Positions 33,014-42,568 of a stretch of 47,374 nt of DNA are shown one piece after another. The position numbers and the translations under genes are program-made. The DNA is from CAZFCK01 sp964517355 (GTDB lineage Bacteria; Desulfobacterota; Desulfovibrionia; Desulfovibrionales; Desulfovibrionaceae). The stretch spans positions 1 to 47,374 of the forward strand of contig CAZFCK010000007.1 in assembly GCA_964517355.1 (NCBI GenBank). Direction: 5' to 3'. How positions within the stretch are numbered: position 1 is the first letter of the stretch; every line of letters starts with the position of its first letter. Under the pieces are notes generated by a model. It made no database searches. It saw only the letters and a list, made by a program, of their open reading frames with translations, and was not told the DNA's origin.

Positions 33014-34789
33014 ATGATCTCTCAGCCTTCTTTTGTAACGTCTCCTTCGCGTAACGCGGTCCTCCTTGCCTGTCTCGTCCCTTTGGTTTTTCTTTGTGCC
33101 TGCATCGCATTGTTTGGCGTGGATGTGCTCTTTTGGGACGAATGGATGATCTGGGGCACTGTGCTCCAGGATCTAAAGGATGGCGCCGTATCGTTCTCCA
33201 CACTCATGGCGCAGCAGAATGAACAACGGAACCTGGCCGCCAGAGTGTTTGGCCTGGCGTTGATGCCTCTGTTTTATTTGAACCGCTTCGCGGAATATGG
33301 CGTCATGGTGCTCCTGGCCGTGGCTACGTTTTGGGGACTGCTGACCATGTGGCGCCATACCGCCAGAGAGCTGAACATTCTCAAGGGGCGCTGGCTGCCT
33401 TTAGGTATGGCCCTGCTGGTTTTTTCGACCTTGCAATGGCAGCTTTTCGCTTTTGGGGTAAACACATCGATTTCTCTGACAGTGCTTTGTCTTGTGGTCG
33501 GGGTGGCGCTTCTGCAAGTGGGGCGCCTTGAACCCTGGCGCGTGTTGTTGTTGGCCGTTGTTGGCTGGATTGGGTCATTCAATTTCGCAAACGGATTGTT
33601 TTACTGGATTTGTTTGCTGCCGTTGTTTTTTACGGCACGCGAATATCGACGTGTTAAAATGACGGCCCTGGCCTTTTTTGTGGCCGCAGGTCTGGCGGCC
33701 TGGCTGGTGTATTTTCATGGGTATGTGAAACCGCCCCATCATCCATCTTTGAGTTTTGCCCTCTCCAAACCTCTTTCGTTTATTGGTTATTTTTTCGTAT
33801 ACCTCGGGGGACCGCTTATTGCGGACCAGAATTTATTGCTTGTGGCGTTATGCATGGGGGGGGGCGCATGCTGCTTCATGGTCTTCCTGCTGGTGCGTTA
33901 TTGGAAGGAGTCGCCGCAGCTCCTCCCGCACATGCTGCCCTGGCTGGTGCTCGTTGTTTTCGCGCTCATGAGCGACGGGGCGACAGCCGTCGGCCGGGCG
34001 GGATTCGGTATGCATCAAGCCTTGCAAAGTCGTTATGTGACGTTCGCCAATCTATTCTGGTGCGCGTTGCTCGTATCGTGGGTGGTGTATGGGGCGACGT
34101 TTCCAAGGGATCGGTTGCTGGTTTGGCTCAAGCGTTTCATGACCGCGGCGCTTGGCGTTTTTGCATTGGGTTCCATCCTTTGCGTCGTGGTGTTTTTTCA
34201 TCGCCAGGAACGTCTCGAAAAGGGGCGGCAAGCTCTTTTTTCGTTGACACAAGACAAGGATATCGAAGGAATCTTTCCTGATCCTCATTACCTGCGTAAA
34301 ATCGCGCCCTTGTTTTTCGACGCAAGGCAAAGTGTCTACCGGGAAGTCGGACGCTTGTCGGATTACCACCCTGTGCCCCTGGCTGCCGGAGCCGCCGGCC
34401 AGGTTGAGGAGTTGGAGGTTATCAAGCCGGGAGGAGCGTTGCCCAGCGGTTTGCTGTTGCGCGGCAGAGCCGTGGACCCACGGGTGTCCGGCGCGCCGGC
34501 TCAATTGGTCTGCATCGTGAGCGGAGGCAAGATTGTATTCGCCGCCAAGCCTGACCAGGATGGATTTTTCAACCTGTTGCTCCCCAGCGATTATTTTGCA
34601 ACAAGAGACCCCATACTGATGCCCCTGGCCGTATTGTCGGACGGCAGCAGCGCCGCGTTTTTGGAAATGCCCCATCAGGGCGCGGTGCAGTTGCCCGAGT
34701 CATGGTATCCGCCATTTACCATCGATGCATATTTTTTTTCGGCCTATGCGCCGTTTACTGCGGATGGGGGCAAAGAAAAGGGCCTGTGA
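33014..34789 (+). CDS. Polytopic membrane protein, GT-C-like glycosyltransferase
   Basis: About 591 aa with roughly 10-11 membrane helices followed by a ~170-residue soluble C-terminal domain. After the first helix (AVLLACLVPLVFLCACIALF) comes VLFWDEWMIWG, with an Asp-Glu pair at 42-43 where GT-C enzymes of the PMT/ArnT type carry catalytic acid. This, and a similar WDEY in the protein at 38188, suggests a lipid-linked sugar transferase. The C-terminal domain (LPSGLLLRGRAVDPRVSGAP and following) is beta-rich and should be periplasmic. I use ATG 33014 because GGAAAAG precedes it; ATG 32984 lies at the edge of RptD. The exact family is not recognised. Confidence 0.6.
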   Translation: MISQPSFVTSPSRNAVLLACLVPLVFLCACIALFGVDVLFWDEWMIWGTVLQDLKDGAVSFSTLMAQQNEQRNLAARVFGLALMPLFYLNRFAEYGVMVLLAVATFWGLLTMWRHTARELNILKGRWLPLGMALLVFSTLQWQLFAFGVNTSISLTVLCLVVGVALLQVGRLEPWRVLLLAVVGWIGSFNFANGLFYWICLLPLFFTAREYRRVKMTALAFFVAAGLAAWLVYFHGYVKPPHHPSLSFALSKPLSFIGYFFVYLGGPLIADQNLLLVALCMGGGACCFMVFLLVRYWKESPQLLPHMLPWLVLVVFALMSDGATAVGRAGFGMHQALQSRYVTFANLFWCALLVSWVVYGATFPRDRLLVWLKRFMTAALGVFALGSILCVVVFFHRQERLEKGRQALFSLTQDKDIEGIFPDPHYLRKIAPLFFDARQSVYREVGRLSDYHPVPLAAGAAGQVEELEVIKPGGALPSGLLLRGRAVDPRVSGAPAQLVCIVSGGKIVFAAKPDQDGFFNLLLPSDYFATRDPILMPLAVLSDGSSAAFLEMPHQGAVQLPESWYPPFTIDAYFFSAYAPFTADGGKEKGL

Positions 34790-34888
34790 GCCGGAAGATT
34801 CCCACAGCCGCCTGATGCAGCAGAACGAGCCTTCCGGGGAGAATGTCGTTTCCCCCAGGAAGGCCATATTTCAACTACAATCAAACGC

Positions 34889-35040
34889 TAGAGCATATTG
34901 ATTGTGGAGCAGGGAGGCTTCCTGCGGCTTAAAAACTTTTATTTTATATAATTTATAGGTATTATTGTATTTTTATACATGGCATTCGCGAGTCCAGGGG
35001 AGCTCCAACCTACTCCATCTTAAAATTAGCTTACTCTGGG
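34889..35040 (+). repeat. RptD copy 3 (decayed)
   Basis: It starts TAGAGCATATTGATTGTGGA, passes GCGGCTTAAAAACTTTT and ATTCGCGAGTCCAGGGGAGC, and ends near CTTAAAATTAGCTTACTCTG. It matches copy 2 at the ends and the core; the middle is AT-rich and divergent. Confidence 0.6.
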
Positions 35041-35119
35041 GTCTGTTTTTAAAAAATAACGATTCGGGAAGGCCATTCCGCAGAAAACATAAAACGGATA
35101 GATTCTAATTTGTTAAAAT

Positions 35120-35224
35120 TAGCGCATTTTCGCCTTGAAACAAGGCTCTCTCCTGAAACAATTTCCAATTGTTCCAGTGAAATGCATAAGAGCATCTAGC
35201 GCTTTTCAAGCGTGAGATGCTCTA
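35120..35224 (-). repeat. RptA copy 6
   Basis: A 105-bp TA-to-TA element in inverted orientation with two substitutions (TCTCC for CCCCT side of hairpin 2 and CCAGTG for CCAGGG). It lies between the mcp terminator and RptD copy 3. Confidence 0.9.
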
Positions 35225-35244
35225 GAAAATTTGGGAAGGGGAGA

Positions 35245-35286
35245 GCGCGAGAGGGGAAACCCTCTCCAAAGGATTTCCCCTCGCGC
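35245..35286 (-). terminator. Terminator hairpin after the chemoreceptor gene
   Basis: A long stem GCGCGAGAGGGGAAACC / GGATTTCCCCTCGCGC with one bulge and a CTCTCCAAA loop, 34 nt after the mcp stop. T-rich tracts exist on both sides, so it may act in both directions. It shares the GGGGAAACC core with the hairpins at 11532, 12438 and 43308. Confidence 0.7.
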
Positions 35287-35319
35287 ATTTCCTTTTTACA
35301 ACGAATTTAGAAACTCAGT

Positions 35320-37599
35320 CTATTCGCCGCGTAGATCCACGACCAGATCTTGCAAGGCGTGGGTGTGTTCGACGAGTTCGTTCACAGCTTGCGACGCCTC
35401 TTGCATCACTCCGTCTGTTTCCTGGGAAATTCGATTTATTTCCTCAAAAGAACGGTTGATTTCTTCACTGGTGGAGGATTGTTGTTCGCTCGCGGTGGCG
35501 ATGGAGCGCACCTGGTCGCTGACCGCTTCCACCAGCGTAACGATCTCAGACAACGCATCTCCGGATTGTTCCGCCAGGCCGGTGGCGTGTTCCACCAATT
35601 CCACAGCTTGTTCAACGTTTTGGACGTTCGAACGGGTGCCGTTTTGAATACCCATGACCGTGGTCCCCACTTCCTTGGTCGCGGCCATGGTTTTTTCAGC
35701 GAGTTTGCGAACCTCGTCCGCCACCACAGCGAAACCGCGCCCCGCTTCACCTGCGCGAGCGGCCTCTATTGCGGCGTTGAGGGCCAGCAAGTTGGTCTGG
35801 TCGGCGATGTCGGTAATCACATTCATAACCTGATCAATGGCTTCGGCCTGACGGTCGAGATCCGCCATATTGCTTTTCAGTTCCTGGGCCTTGTTGCGAA
35901 CTTGCGATATGGCCGCAACGACCTGGCTCACGACTTTTGCTCCCAGTTGGGCCTTGGTGCGGGCCTCATCCGAAGCTTCAGCCGACGATGAAGCGTTTTT
36001 GGCGACTTCAAGCACGGCTGCGTTCATCTGCTCCATGGCGGTGGCCGTTTCTTCTGCGCGCATGGATTGTTTGTTTGCGCCTCTACTCGCCTGGTCCACG
36101 GTCCCGTGGAATTGTTCCGTGGCGTGATTTAGTTGGGTGGCCAGGGATTCGATGCGTCCGGAGGCTTGAATCATGCCTTCACGTCGTGCGTTTTCGGCCT
36201 GACGAACCGCGTTTTCAGCTTGTTCGCTGGCCAATCTACATCGCTGAGCTTCGTTTTCTGCTTCGGCTGATTTCTCCTCGAAGTCCTGGATCATTTTCCT
36301 CAGCTTTCCGGCCATGGTGTTCAAGGAATTGGAGAGCTGGCCGATTTCATCTGAAGACCGGCTCTTCATTTTCGCGTCCAAATCACCGGAGGCGATGGCC
36401 TGGGCAACTTTTGTCGCTTCCTTTATGGGGCGAACAAAGCGTTTCGCCATAAGCAGCCAGATTAAGCCGATGAGCAGCAATGAACCTATCAGTAACGAAA
36501 TGGAAGACACTTGGTTGCTGCTGCATAATGTCGTCAGCTTATCGACAAGCACAAAGAGCTCTTTTTCATCGCCCGCAGCGACGATTATCCAATCCCATTT
36601 TTTAAAATAAGTGAATTTGGCCAGCCGGTTTCTAATTTCCTCTCCCTGCTTTTGGGTATAAACAATCGATCCCATATCTCCGGGGGCGAATTGGACGGCC
36701 TGGTCCACAATGTCTTTGATATAGGGCATGGCGTTGGCGTCAAGTTCGTTCAATACCATTTCGCCATCGCGTTTTCCTTGAGGAGAGATGATTATCTGAC
36801 CGTTGGAATCCAAAATGAACACTCCACCGTTTTTGCCGATGGAAATGCTCATGATCTGCTCGCGCAGGCTTTTGGCGCTATCCTCGCGTACGCCGTAATA
36901 CAGAACGCCGATGATGTTTTTATTGGCGTCATAGAACGGCTCGTATGCTGTGACGTACCAGGCGTTGACCACGTATGCGCGTCCAACAAAGCGTTGTCCT
37001 TGCATAATCGCTTTAATGACCGGATTGGGCTGGCCATTGGGGTTCATGGCGGGAATATAGGTGCCCGTAGCGCGGGTTTTGTCGAGCTTTTCGACATTTG
37101 TGGCCACGCGCAGCATACTGCCGGCCTGGTCCATTCTTTGGAAAATGGTGCTCGTGCCGCCGAGAAGTCTGCCCACATCATCCACCAGCGGGCTTTTCGT
37201 GCTGAAATCCGAGAGCTTGGCAATCGGTTTGTCGCCAATGTACATTTGAGGCAGCTCGACGAGCGTGGATTTTTTACTGAATTGATTGACGGCATTCCAT
37301 TGCCAGGTCGTTTCACCTAAATGGAGTCCACCATACTCTTTGGCTAAGTCAAAGGTTACATTCAGATTGCCGTCCACAACTTTCTCAAGCAGTTCCTGTT
37401 GTGAAGTGAGCATGGAGAACACGCCGTTAAGCGTTTGATCGAGACTTTTTTCGGCAAGCTGGCGGGTTTCTTCGGCTGCGAACGTAATGGCTTTGTTGTT
37501 CTGGTAGTTGTTAATGGCCCAAATGGCCAAAAGAGGCAGCATTGTCAAAAGCACGCCAAGACTGAGAAGCTTGGCAAGTATCCCAAAGCGCATTGACAC
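35320..37599 (-). CDS. Methyl-accepting chemotaxis protein with large Cache sensor domain
   Basis: A 759-aa transmembrane receptor. TM1 is LLSLGVLLTMLPLLAIWAI. The periplasmic part (about 35-365) has a Cache_3-Cache_2 layout with GRAYVVNAWYVTAYEPFYD, IGVLYYGVRED and FTYFKKWDWIIVAAGDEKE. TM2 (ISLLIGSLLLIGLIWLLMA) leads to a HAMP domain (RFVRPIKEATKVAQAIASGDL). The signalling tip NAAIEAARAGEAGRGFAVVADEVRKLAEKT is intact. The C-terminus ends LVVDLRGE without a CheB/R-tethering pentapeptide. It should sense a small periplasmic ligand, unknown here. No other chemotaxis gene is adjacent. Confidence 0.95.
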   Translation of the reverse strand: MSMRFGILAKLLSLGVLLTMLPLLAIWAINNYQNNKAITFAAEETRQLAEKSLDQTLNGVFSMLTSQQELLEKVVDGNLNVTFDLAKEYGGLHLGETTWQWNAVNQFSKKSTLVELPQMYIGDKPIAKLSDFSTKSPLVDDVGRLLGGTSTIFQRMDQAGSMLRVATNVEKLDKTRATGTYIPAMNPNGQPNPVIKAIMQGQRFVGRAYVVNAWYVTAYEPFYDANKNIIGVLYYGVREDSAKSLREQIMSISIGKNGGVFILDSNGQIIISPQGKRDGEMVLNELDANAMPYIKDIVDQAVQFAPGDMGSIVYTQKQGEEIRNRLAKFTYFKKWDWIIVAAGDEKELFVLVDKLTTLCSSNQVSSISLLIGSLLLIGLIWLLMAKRFVRPIKEATKVAQAIASGDLDAKMKSRSSDEIGQLSNSLNTMAGKLRKMIQDFEEKSAEAENEAQRCRLASEQAENAVRQAENARREGMIQASGRIESLATQLNHATEQFHGTVDQASRGANKQSMRAEETATAMEQMNAAVLEVAKNASSSAEASDEARTKAQLGAKVVSQVVAAISQVRNKAQELKSNMADLDRQAEAIDQVMNVITDIADQTNLLALNAAIEAARAGEAGRGFAVVADEVRKLAEKTMAATKEVGTTVMGIQNGTRSNVQNVEQAVELVEHATGLAEQSGDALSEIVTLVEAVSDQVRSIATASEQQSSTSEEINRSFEEINRISQETDGVMQEASQAVNELVEHTHALQDLVVDLRGE

Positions 37600-38187
37600 C
37601 TCCCCAAAAAGGTCGTGGTTGCGGACAAAGACATTGTATTGTTTTGAAAATCGAACAATATGTTAAAAAAAATACCTCCAACTGTTTAAAGATTACCATA
37701 TTTATAGCGGCGCTGGTAAAATAATAATAGAAAATTATCAGGATGGGATAGTTTAATACGTGCCTATTTATCAATCAAGTAAATTCATATTTTTTAATGT
37801 ATTATAACCATGCGAAAAAACCACGGATTGTGAAAAAGATAATAAACTCATGAAAAAAATTGTATGAATGGCGGGAAAGGAAGGTTATACAGATTGGTTA
37901 TTGTGCGATGCAGAAGGGAAAAAACGACTCAATTAATATTACCTCTTCAATAAGTAATGTATTGCGAGGTGATGGCGGACTTCTGGAGTAATTATAAGTA
38001 ACTATAGTATCGAGGAACGCACGGAAGGCAAATGGCCAATGAAGCAATGACTCCGGCGGCTTAAGAATTACCAAAACTTTTTAACCGGCGTGAGTTATTA
38101 GTATATTTATCGCGCCAGGAATAATGACGTTCCCTGTTCATATTGCTGTGAAAGAGAGATAAGGAGGGCGCCCAACAAGCCGATCCG
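37600..38187. other. AT-rich spacer with an RptD remnant
   Basis: No gene is supported. The segment 37620-38000 is AT-rich and contains the chemoreceptor promoter. From about 38050 to 38175 the blocks GGCGGCTTAAGAATTACC, ATTTATCGCGCCAGG and GGAGGGCGCCCAACAAG recall RptD. Confidence 0.45.
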
Positions 38188-39771
38188 TCACCAATTTTCC
38201 GGTGTTGTCGTTGCGGACGCCTCTTTTTTCGGAGGTACGACCACATCCTGCTTTATGAGAAGAATCGGCGCGCTATCCACTTCCAATGTGCTGAGGACTT
38301 TTCCCTCGCTGAAGAGCGGCTGCATATCAATCCCCAGAACGAGCTCGAGATGGAAATCTCCTTGTCCGAATTCTTTGGGAAACAGCATGGGAAAGCGTTG
38401 TGCGTATTGTGCGGCCACGTGTCCGGCCATTCCGGCGGTGAAATGGATGGGACGGCCGTGTTTGACGGCCATGTCGTTGAGTATGTCCACTCCTTGTTTG
38501 TAGCTGTTGCCCCAGTAATCCAAGTCATACCGATTGAAGGCGGCCTTGGTTCCGCCTATGAGTTGATTGAAGTAGACGATTTGATTGGGGTGTTCGCGCA
38601 GTTGGAACAGCAGGGGATGGTAGAAGCCCGCTACCGCGACGCAGACGGTGAGCACCCACCATATCTTGCGGCGTTTTCCCATTTCCAGCAGACGCGCAAC
38701 GCTCCCCGCGGCCAGCACGGCCATGGGGGCGTAGATGAAGAGTAAATGCCGCGTGGCGTTGTATAGAACGGCGTGGGTGGCAATGACGTAGGCGATCGGG
38801 AAGAGAGTGGCCACCAGCAAGGCGTAGCCTGCCCGGCGTTGCGGGGTTTTGGCCAGCAAAAGGGGCGAGAGCGCGAACAAGGTTATGAATCCGAGGGGCA
38901 GGGTGATGCCCAGCCATGTGAGTGAATAATGCCATGGCAGGTGAAGCGTGTTGATAATCTGTCCTTGGAATAGTTCCAGGAATTCAGCGGGGAAATGCCC
39001 CATTTCCCGTAACGCCTGAAACGGACGCACAAGGGGATTCTGCAGCGCCCAAGGCCAGAAGAGCGTTCCCAGAGTTATTGTGAGGACGCAGCATCCGGCG
39101 AAAACGCCCCCCACCCGCAAGAGGCGTGAGCAATCGAGTGCTTTACGGTCGAAAAACATCTGTACGCTGAGCCATCCTCCTGCATAGGCTAGAAGAAGCA
39201 GCCCCCCAACGCGGATATTGAGGGTTAGGGCAATGGCGCCGATCATGAACAAACAGTTTTTCCGGTTCACATAGGGGTAGTGTTCGCGCACGAAAGACAA
39301 GGCATAGAGCGAGAGCATGAACATGGCCGCGAAGGGGATGTCTTTGGGGTTGTTCATGCAATGGGCGAAAAAGCGCGGCGTGATAACGAGCAGCAGAACG
39401 GCAGCCAGTCCGGCCCAGGCGTTGAATAGCTTTCTGGCCAGCATTCCGGCGGAAAAAACGGCCAGCCAGCCGAATGCGGCGTTTACCATGTGGCGGACGT
39501 CGTATTCGTAGAAAACGCGCAACGCCTTAACCACCAGAGTCGTCAGCAGGTCGTAGAAGCCGCCGTAAAGGTGCATCACAAAGTAACGCATGGCGGAATC
39601 ATTCGTGAATCCGCTCGTATAGAAACGCAGCACCTTCTTGCCGTAGGCCTGGTGGAAGTATTCATCCCACGTAATGCCGAAATCAAAGGAAAGCAGCGGC
39701 ATGAGCGCCAGCAGCAGGGCCAGGGTCGTGAAGAAGGCGATATCCGGAAATTTCCAGCGGAAGTGTGTCAT
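38188..39771 (-). CDS. GT-C family glycosyltransferase (GT39/ArnT-like)
   Basis: About 527 aa with roughly 11 membrane helices and a periplasmic C-terminal region. The first loop has FGITWDEYFHQAYG with Asp36-Glu37, the catalytic acid position of PMT/ArnT enzymes that take sugars from a polyprenyl-phosphate donor. Other family-like loops are YEYDVRHMVNAAFGWLA and ITPRFFAHCMNNPKDIPFAA. The start ATG 39771 overlaps the stop of the upstream GT2 gene (ATGA). In the same operon a GT2 enzyme with membrane helices could make the lipid-linked donor. Confidence 0.8.
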   Translation of the reverse strand: MTHFRWKFPDIAFFTTLALLLALMPLLSFDFGITWDEYFHQAYGKKVLRFYTSGFTNDSAMRYFVMHLYGGFYDLLTTLVVKALRVFYEYDVRHMVNAAFGWLAVFSAGMLARKLFNAWAGLAAVLLLVITPRFFAHCMNNPKDIPFAAMFMLSLYALSFVREHYPYVNRKNCLFMIGAIALTLNIRVGGLLLLAYAGGWLSVQMFFDRKALDCSRLLRVGGVFAGCCVLTITLGTLFWPWALQNPLVRPFQALREMGHFPAEFLELFQGQIINTLHLPWHYSLTWLGITLPLGFITLFALSPLLLAKTPQRRAGYALLVATLFPIAYVIATHAVLYNATRHLLFIYAPMAVLAAGSVARLLEMGKRRKIWWVLTVCVAVAGFYHPLLFQLREHPNQIVYFNQLIGGTKAAFNRYDLDYWGNSYKQGVDILNDMAVKHGRPIHFTAGMAGHVAAQYAQRFPMLFPKEFGQGDFHLELVLGIDMQPLFSEGKVLSTLEVDSAPILLIKQDVVVPPKKEASATTTPENW

Positions 39772-40610
39772 ACGGAGACTGGTGTTTTTTTCGGGCTGTT
39801 GCCAGCGGTCATGTAAAAGGCCTTGCGTGCGACCATAAAAAGCGGAGAAAGGGCTTTGCCGCGCCAGGCGTCCGCACGTGTCACCCCGAGGTCGGGATTG
39901 GCGCGGACGCGGTCCACAAAAGAGCACCACTGTTTGTGTTGCCCCCATCCGATGGACGTGCTCAACCCCCGGCTGGAGACGCGGAATGCGTAAAGGGGGG
40001 CGTTGACAACCGCCAGATCGCCAAAGGCCAACATGCGCGTCCACATATCCAGGTCGATCATATAGGGCAGGCCGCCGTCGAACGCCCCCGCCTGGAGCAA
40101 AGCGGAGCGCCGGAAAATAACGCCGCTCGGCTCCCCGATGATATTTGTGCCGGCGCGTATTGTCCGGCGCACCGCTGCACGGCCGGGTACCACATCACGG
40201 TCGGTGCAGGCGCGTCTGGTGAGCACTTTTTTTCCCTTCCAGGAAATAACGTCCCGGGCGCAGCAGACCATGACCGCCGCGGGGTGTTGTTCCAGGGCCA
40301 ATACCTGGCGTTCCACGCAATAGGGATACAGCACGTCGTCGCCGCACAGCAGTTTCACGTAGTCGCCTCGTGCCAGATGGACCACGCGATTCCAATTGCC
40401 CGCCAACCCGAGGTTGGAATCGTTGCGCAACACGGTCAGGCGACGATCCCGAAAGCTCCGGGCGATTTCCAGAGTGCGATCAGTGGAGCAGTCGTCCACA
40501 ACCAGAATGTCGAGATTGGGGTGGCTTTGCTCCAGTGCTGAGCGGATACACTCGCCGATGAAAGCTTCCTGGTTGTAAGCCGGTATGCAGATCGTGGTCA
40601 GATTGGACAT
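39768..40610 (-). CDS. Family 2 glycosyltransferase
   Basis: A 280-aa soluble GT-A enzyme: TTICIPAYNQEAFIGECIRS at the N-terminus, LDILVVDDCSTDRT for nucleotide binding, YVKLLCGDDVLY as the DxD-like motif, and a Gly-Glu-Pro-Ser-Gly segment (IIGEPSGVIFRRS) followed by MIDLDMWTRM as acceptor-side catalytic region. It starts 3 nt after the methyltransferase gene and overlaps the GT-C gene by 4 nt. The sugar and acceptor are unknown. Confidence 0.88.
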   Translation of the reverse strand: MSNLTTICIPAYNQEAFIGECIRSALEQSHPNLDILVVDDCSTDRTLEIARSFRDRRLTVLRNDSNLGLAGNWNRVVHLARGDYVKLLCGDDVLYPYCVERQVLALEQHPAAVMVCCARDVISWKGKKVLTRRACTDRDVVPGRAAVRRTIRAGTNIIGEPSGVIFRRSALLQAGAFDGGLPYMIDLDMWTRMLAFGDLAVVNAPLYAFRVSSRGLSTSIGWGQHKQWCSFVDRVRANPDLGVTRADAWRGKALSPLFMVARKAFYMTAGNSPKKTPVSV

Positions 40611-40613
40611 GGA

Positions 40614-41342
40614 TTATTTGCGGCAGATCATGCCACAGAAAAAACCCAGGGCATGCAGCAGAGCGCCTTTGTAAAAATTGCTGGAGAGTGAGAACGCCAG
40701 AGGCAGGGCTAGCAAGTGAGCCCAACGATGTACGAAAAACGTGCAAAGAACATCTTCGAATCCTGCCATTTCCGCAAGCTTACGCAATCCCGGGCGCGAC
40801 CATGGGCGCACATGGGTTGGATCATCCCAAAAATTGAGCACATCCCTGTCCGCGGCCAGCAACGGAAGGTGCGGTAAAAGCGTCAGACGTACGTCAGGCG
40901 CTTCGACAAGCAATGTGCCCCCCGGCGCAAGTACGCGGTGGCATTCGCGTAAAAAGCGCAAGGGATCATGCAGGTGTTCTATGACATGTGTGCAGTTGAT
41001 ATGATGGAAAACAAGATCGGCATAAGGAAGCGGATGGAGTTCGAAATCGCAACATGAAAAGGGCACAGCGCGCACCACCCCCGATTCCCGCGCATCTTCC
41101 CTGTCACAGGCGTGGAACGAGGCCTTGGGCAGGATGCGCAGCGCGATTTGCAGATAGGTCCCCCTGCCGCATCCAGCGTCCAGGATAACCGCATCTTTGG
41201 GCACGTGTTTTGCGAGGTGGCGGTAAGGCTGTCCCAGCCAGGGAAATTTGGCGTACAGATCGGTCATAACGCTTTTGGCTGAGCGCCTGGCGCCATCCTC
41301 GCGTGAAAAATAACAAGAGGTTGTATTGTTTTCTGGATTCAT
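40614..41342 (-). CDS. Class I SAM-dependent methyltransferase
   Basis: A 242-aa enzyme. Motif I is VILDAGCGRGTYLQ, motif II is FHACDRED, and HVIEHLHDPLRFLRECHRVLAPGGTLLVEAPD is the Methyltransf_11-type core. A hydrophobic C-terminal segment (WAHLLALPLAFSLSSN, then LHALGFFCGMI) may touch the membrane. In a glycan operon it most likely methylates a sugar or a lipid-linked glycan, which is inferred from context. It overlaps the gene upstream by 4 nt. Confidence 0.85.
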   Translation of the reverse strand: MNPENNTTSCYFSREDGARRSAKSVMTDLYAKFPWLGQPYRHLAKHVPKDAVILDAGCGRGTYLQIALRILPKASFHACDREDARESGVVRAVPFSCCDFELHPLPYADLVFHHINCTHVIEHLHDPLRFLRECHRVLAPGGTLLVEAPDVRLTLLPHLPLLAADRDVLNFWDDPTHVRPWSRPGLRKLAEMAGFEDVLCTFFVHRWAHLLALPLAFSLSSNFYKGALLHALGFFCGMICRK

Positions 41343-42349
41343 GAATCTGTCTGGTGCGCGTCAGGTCTTGTCTCGGCATGCTCTTTCGGAGCCCGGGGGG
41401 GCTCGTCCGCCAAAATATACAAGGGGCGTTGCTTCACTTCCCGGAATATCTGCCCGATGTACAACCCCACGATGCCGATGGAAGCCAGTTGCACGCCGCC
41501 CATGAAAAGGATCACCACGACCAGGCTGGTCCAACCGAATACAGTATTTTCAGGATAAAGCAACTTGTTGACGACCAGCCAGACCGCCATGACAAAGGAT
41601 ATGATGGTGAACGCGAGTCCCGCCTTGAGAGAAATATACAAGGGGCGAACGGAAAAACTGGTGATGCCTTGAAAAGCCAGGCTGAGCATTTTATCCAGAC
41701 TGTATTTCGTGCGGCCCGCATGGCGCGCATCGCGGTGGTAACGGATGCCGATTTGCCGGAACCCCACCCAGGGAATGAGACCGCGCACGAAACGGTTTCG
41801 CTCGGGCAGGGCCGCGAGCGCATCCGCCACCTGGCGGTCAATCAATCGAAAATCTCCAGTATCTTTCGGAATATCGACGATACTCAAGGCATTGAGCGCG
41901 CGATAGAAGAGTTTGGCTGTCCATAGCTTGAACAGACTCTCCTTTTCGCGATGTTCGCGCACTCCGTAAACCACATGGTATCCCTGCTCCCAGGTCGCCA
42001 CCATGTGGGGGACCACTTCGGGCGGATCTTGCAGATCGCCGTCAATCAAGACCACAGCTTGGCCGCGCGCGTGTTCGATACCCGCCGTAATGGCCATTTG
42101 ATGTCCAAAATTGCGGGAAAGGCGCAACACCCGCACGCTGTCATCCTTGTCCGCCAGTTCCGCAAGCAATGAAGGCGAGGCGTCGGAACTGCCGTCATCC
42201 ACAAAGAGCAGTTCGTGGGCATAGCGCGGTTGCAGCGATTCCAACATGCGTTTCGCGCGGCGATAGAATTCTTCAATGACAAGTTCTTCATTGTAGATCG
42301 GAACAACGAGGGTGATTGTCGGAATTGTGTCGGTACTGGCGTGTGACAT
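41339..42349 (-). CDS. GtrB/DPM1-like family 2 glycosyltransferase with two C-terminal membrane helices
   Basis: About 336 aa. The GT-A domain shows ITLVVPIYNEELVIEEF, ELLFVDDGSSDAS, RVLRLSRNFGHQMAITAGIEHA and VLIDGDLQDPPEVV (DxD). Two membrane helices follow: LAFTIISFVMAVWLVV and VVVILFMGGVQLASIGIVGLYIG. Such enzymes transfer a sugar to undecaprenyl phosphate to make donors for GT-C enzymes, two genes of which lie nearby. I use ATG 42349, since the family starts here; the frame runs 31 codons further. It is the first gene of the operon ending at 38188. Confidence 0.9.
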   Translation of the reverse strand: MSHASTDTIPTITLVVPIYNEELVIEEFYRRAKRMLESLQPRYAHELLFVDDGSSDASPSLLAELADKDDSVRVLRLSRNFGHQMAITAGIEHARGQAVVLIDGDLQDPPEVVPHMVATWEQGYHVVYGVREHREKESLFKLWTAKLFYRALNALSIVDIPKDTGDFRLIDRQVADALAALPERNRFVRGLIPWVGFRQIGIRYHRDARHAGRTKYSLDKMLSLAFQGITSFSVRPLYISLKAGLAFTIISFVMAVWLVVNKLLYPENTVFGWTSLVVVILFMGGVQLASIGIVGLYIGQIFREVKQRPLYILADEPPRAPKEHAETRPDAHQTDS

Positions 42350-42568
42350 GAAAAACGTGACCTCGATAACGTTGCAGGCTGCGCCGTACAGTCGCAGGAA
42401 GGGATTACAAAACCGTAATAGTCCGGCATGATAAAGCGCCACGCCGAGTTGCGCAAGTCCGGTACGCTTATTAAGGCTCTTGTCATCCGGTTCCTCCTTG
42501 TCAAGTGCGCAAAACGTCGTTATTTATTGATGCAACGATTTTTTTTCTACAACACAGGAGGCTAGACG

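Noticed and set aside
38061..38246. A 61-codon minus-strand frame overlapping the end of the GT-C gene
   Set aside because: It lies in an RptD remnant and overlaps a well-supported gene in another frame.
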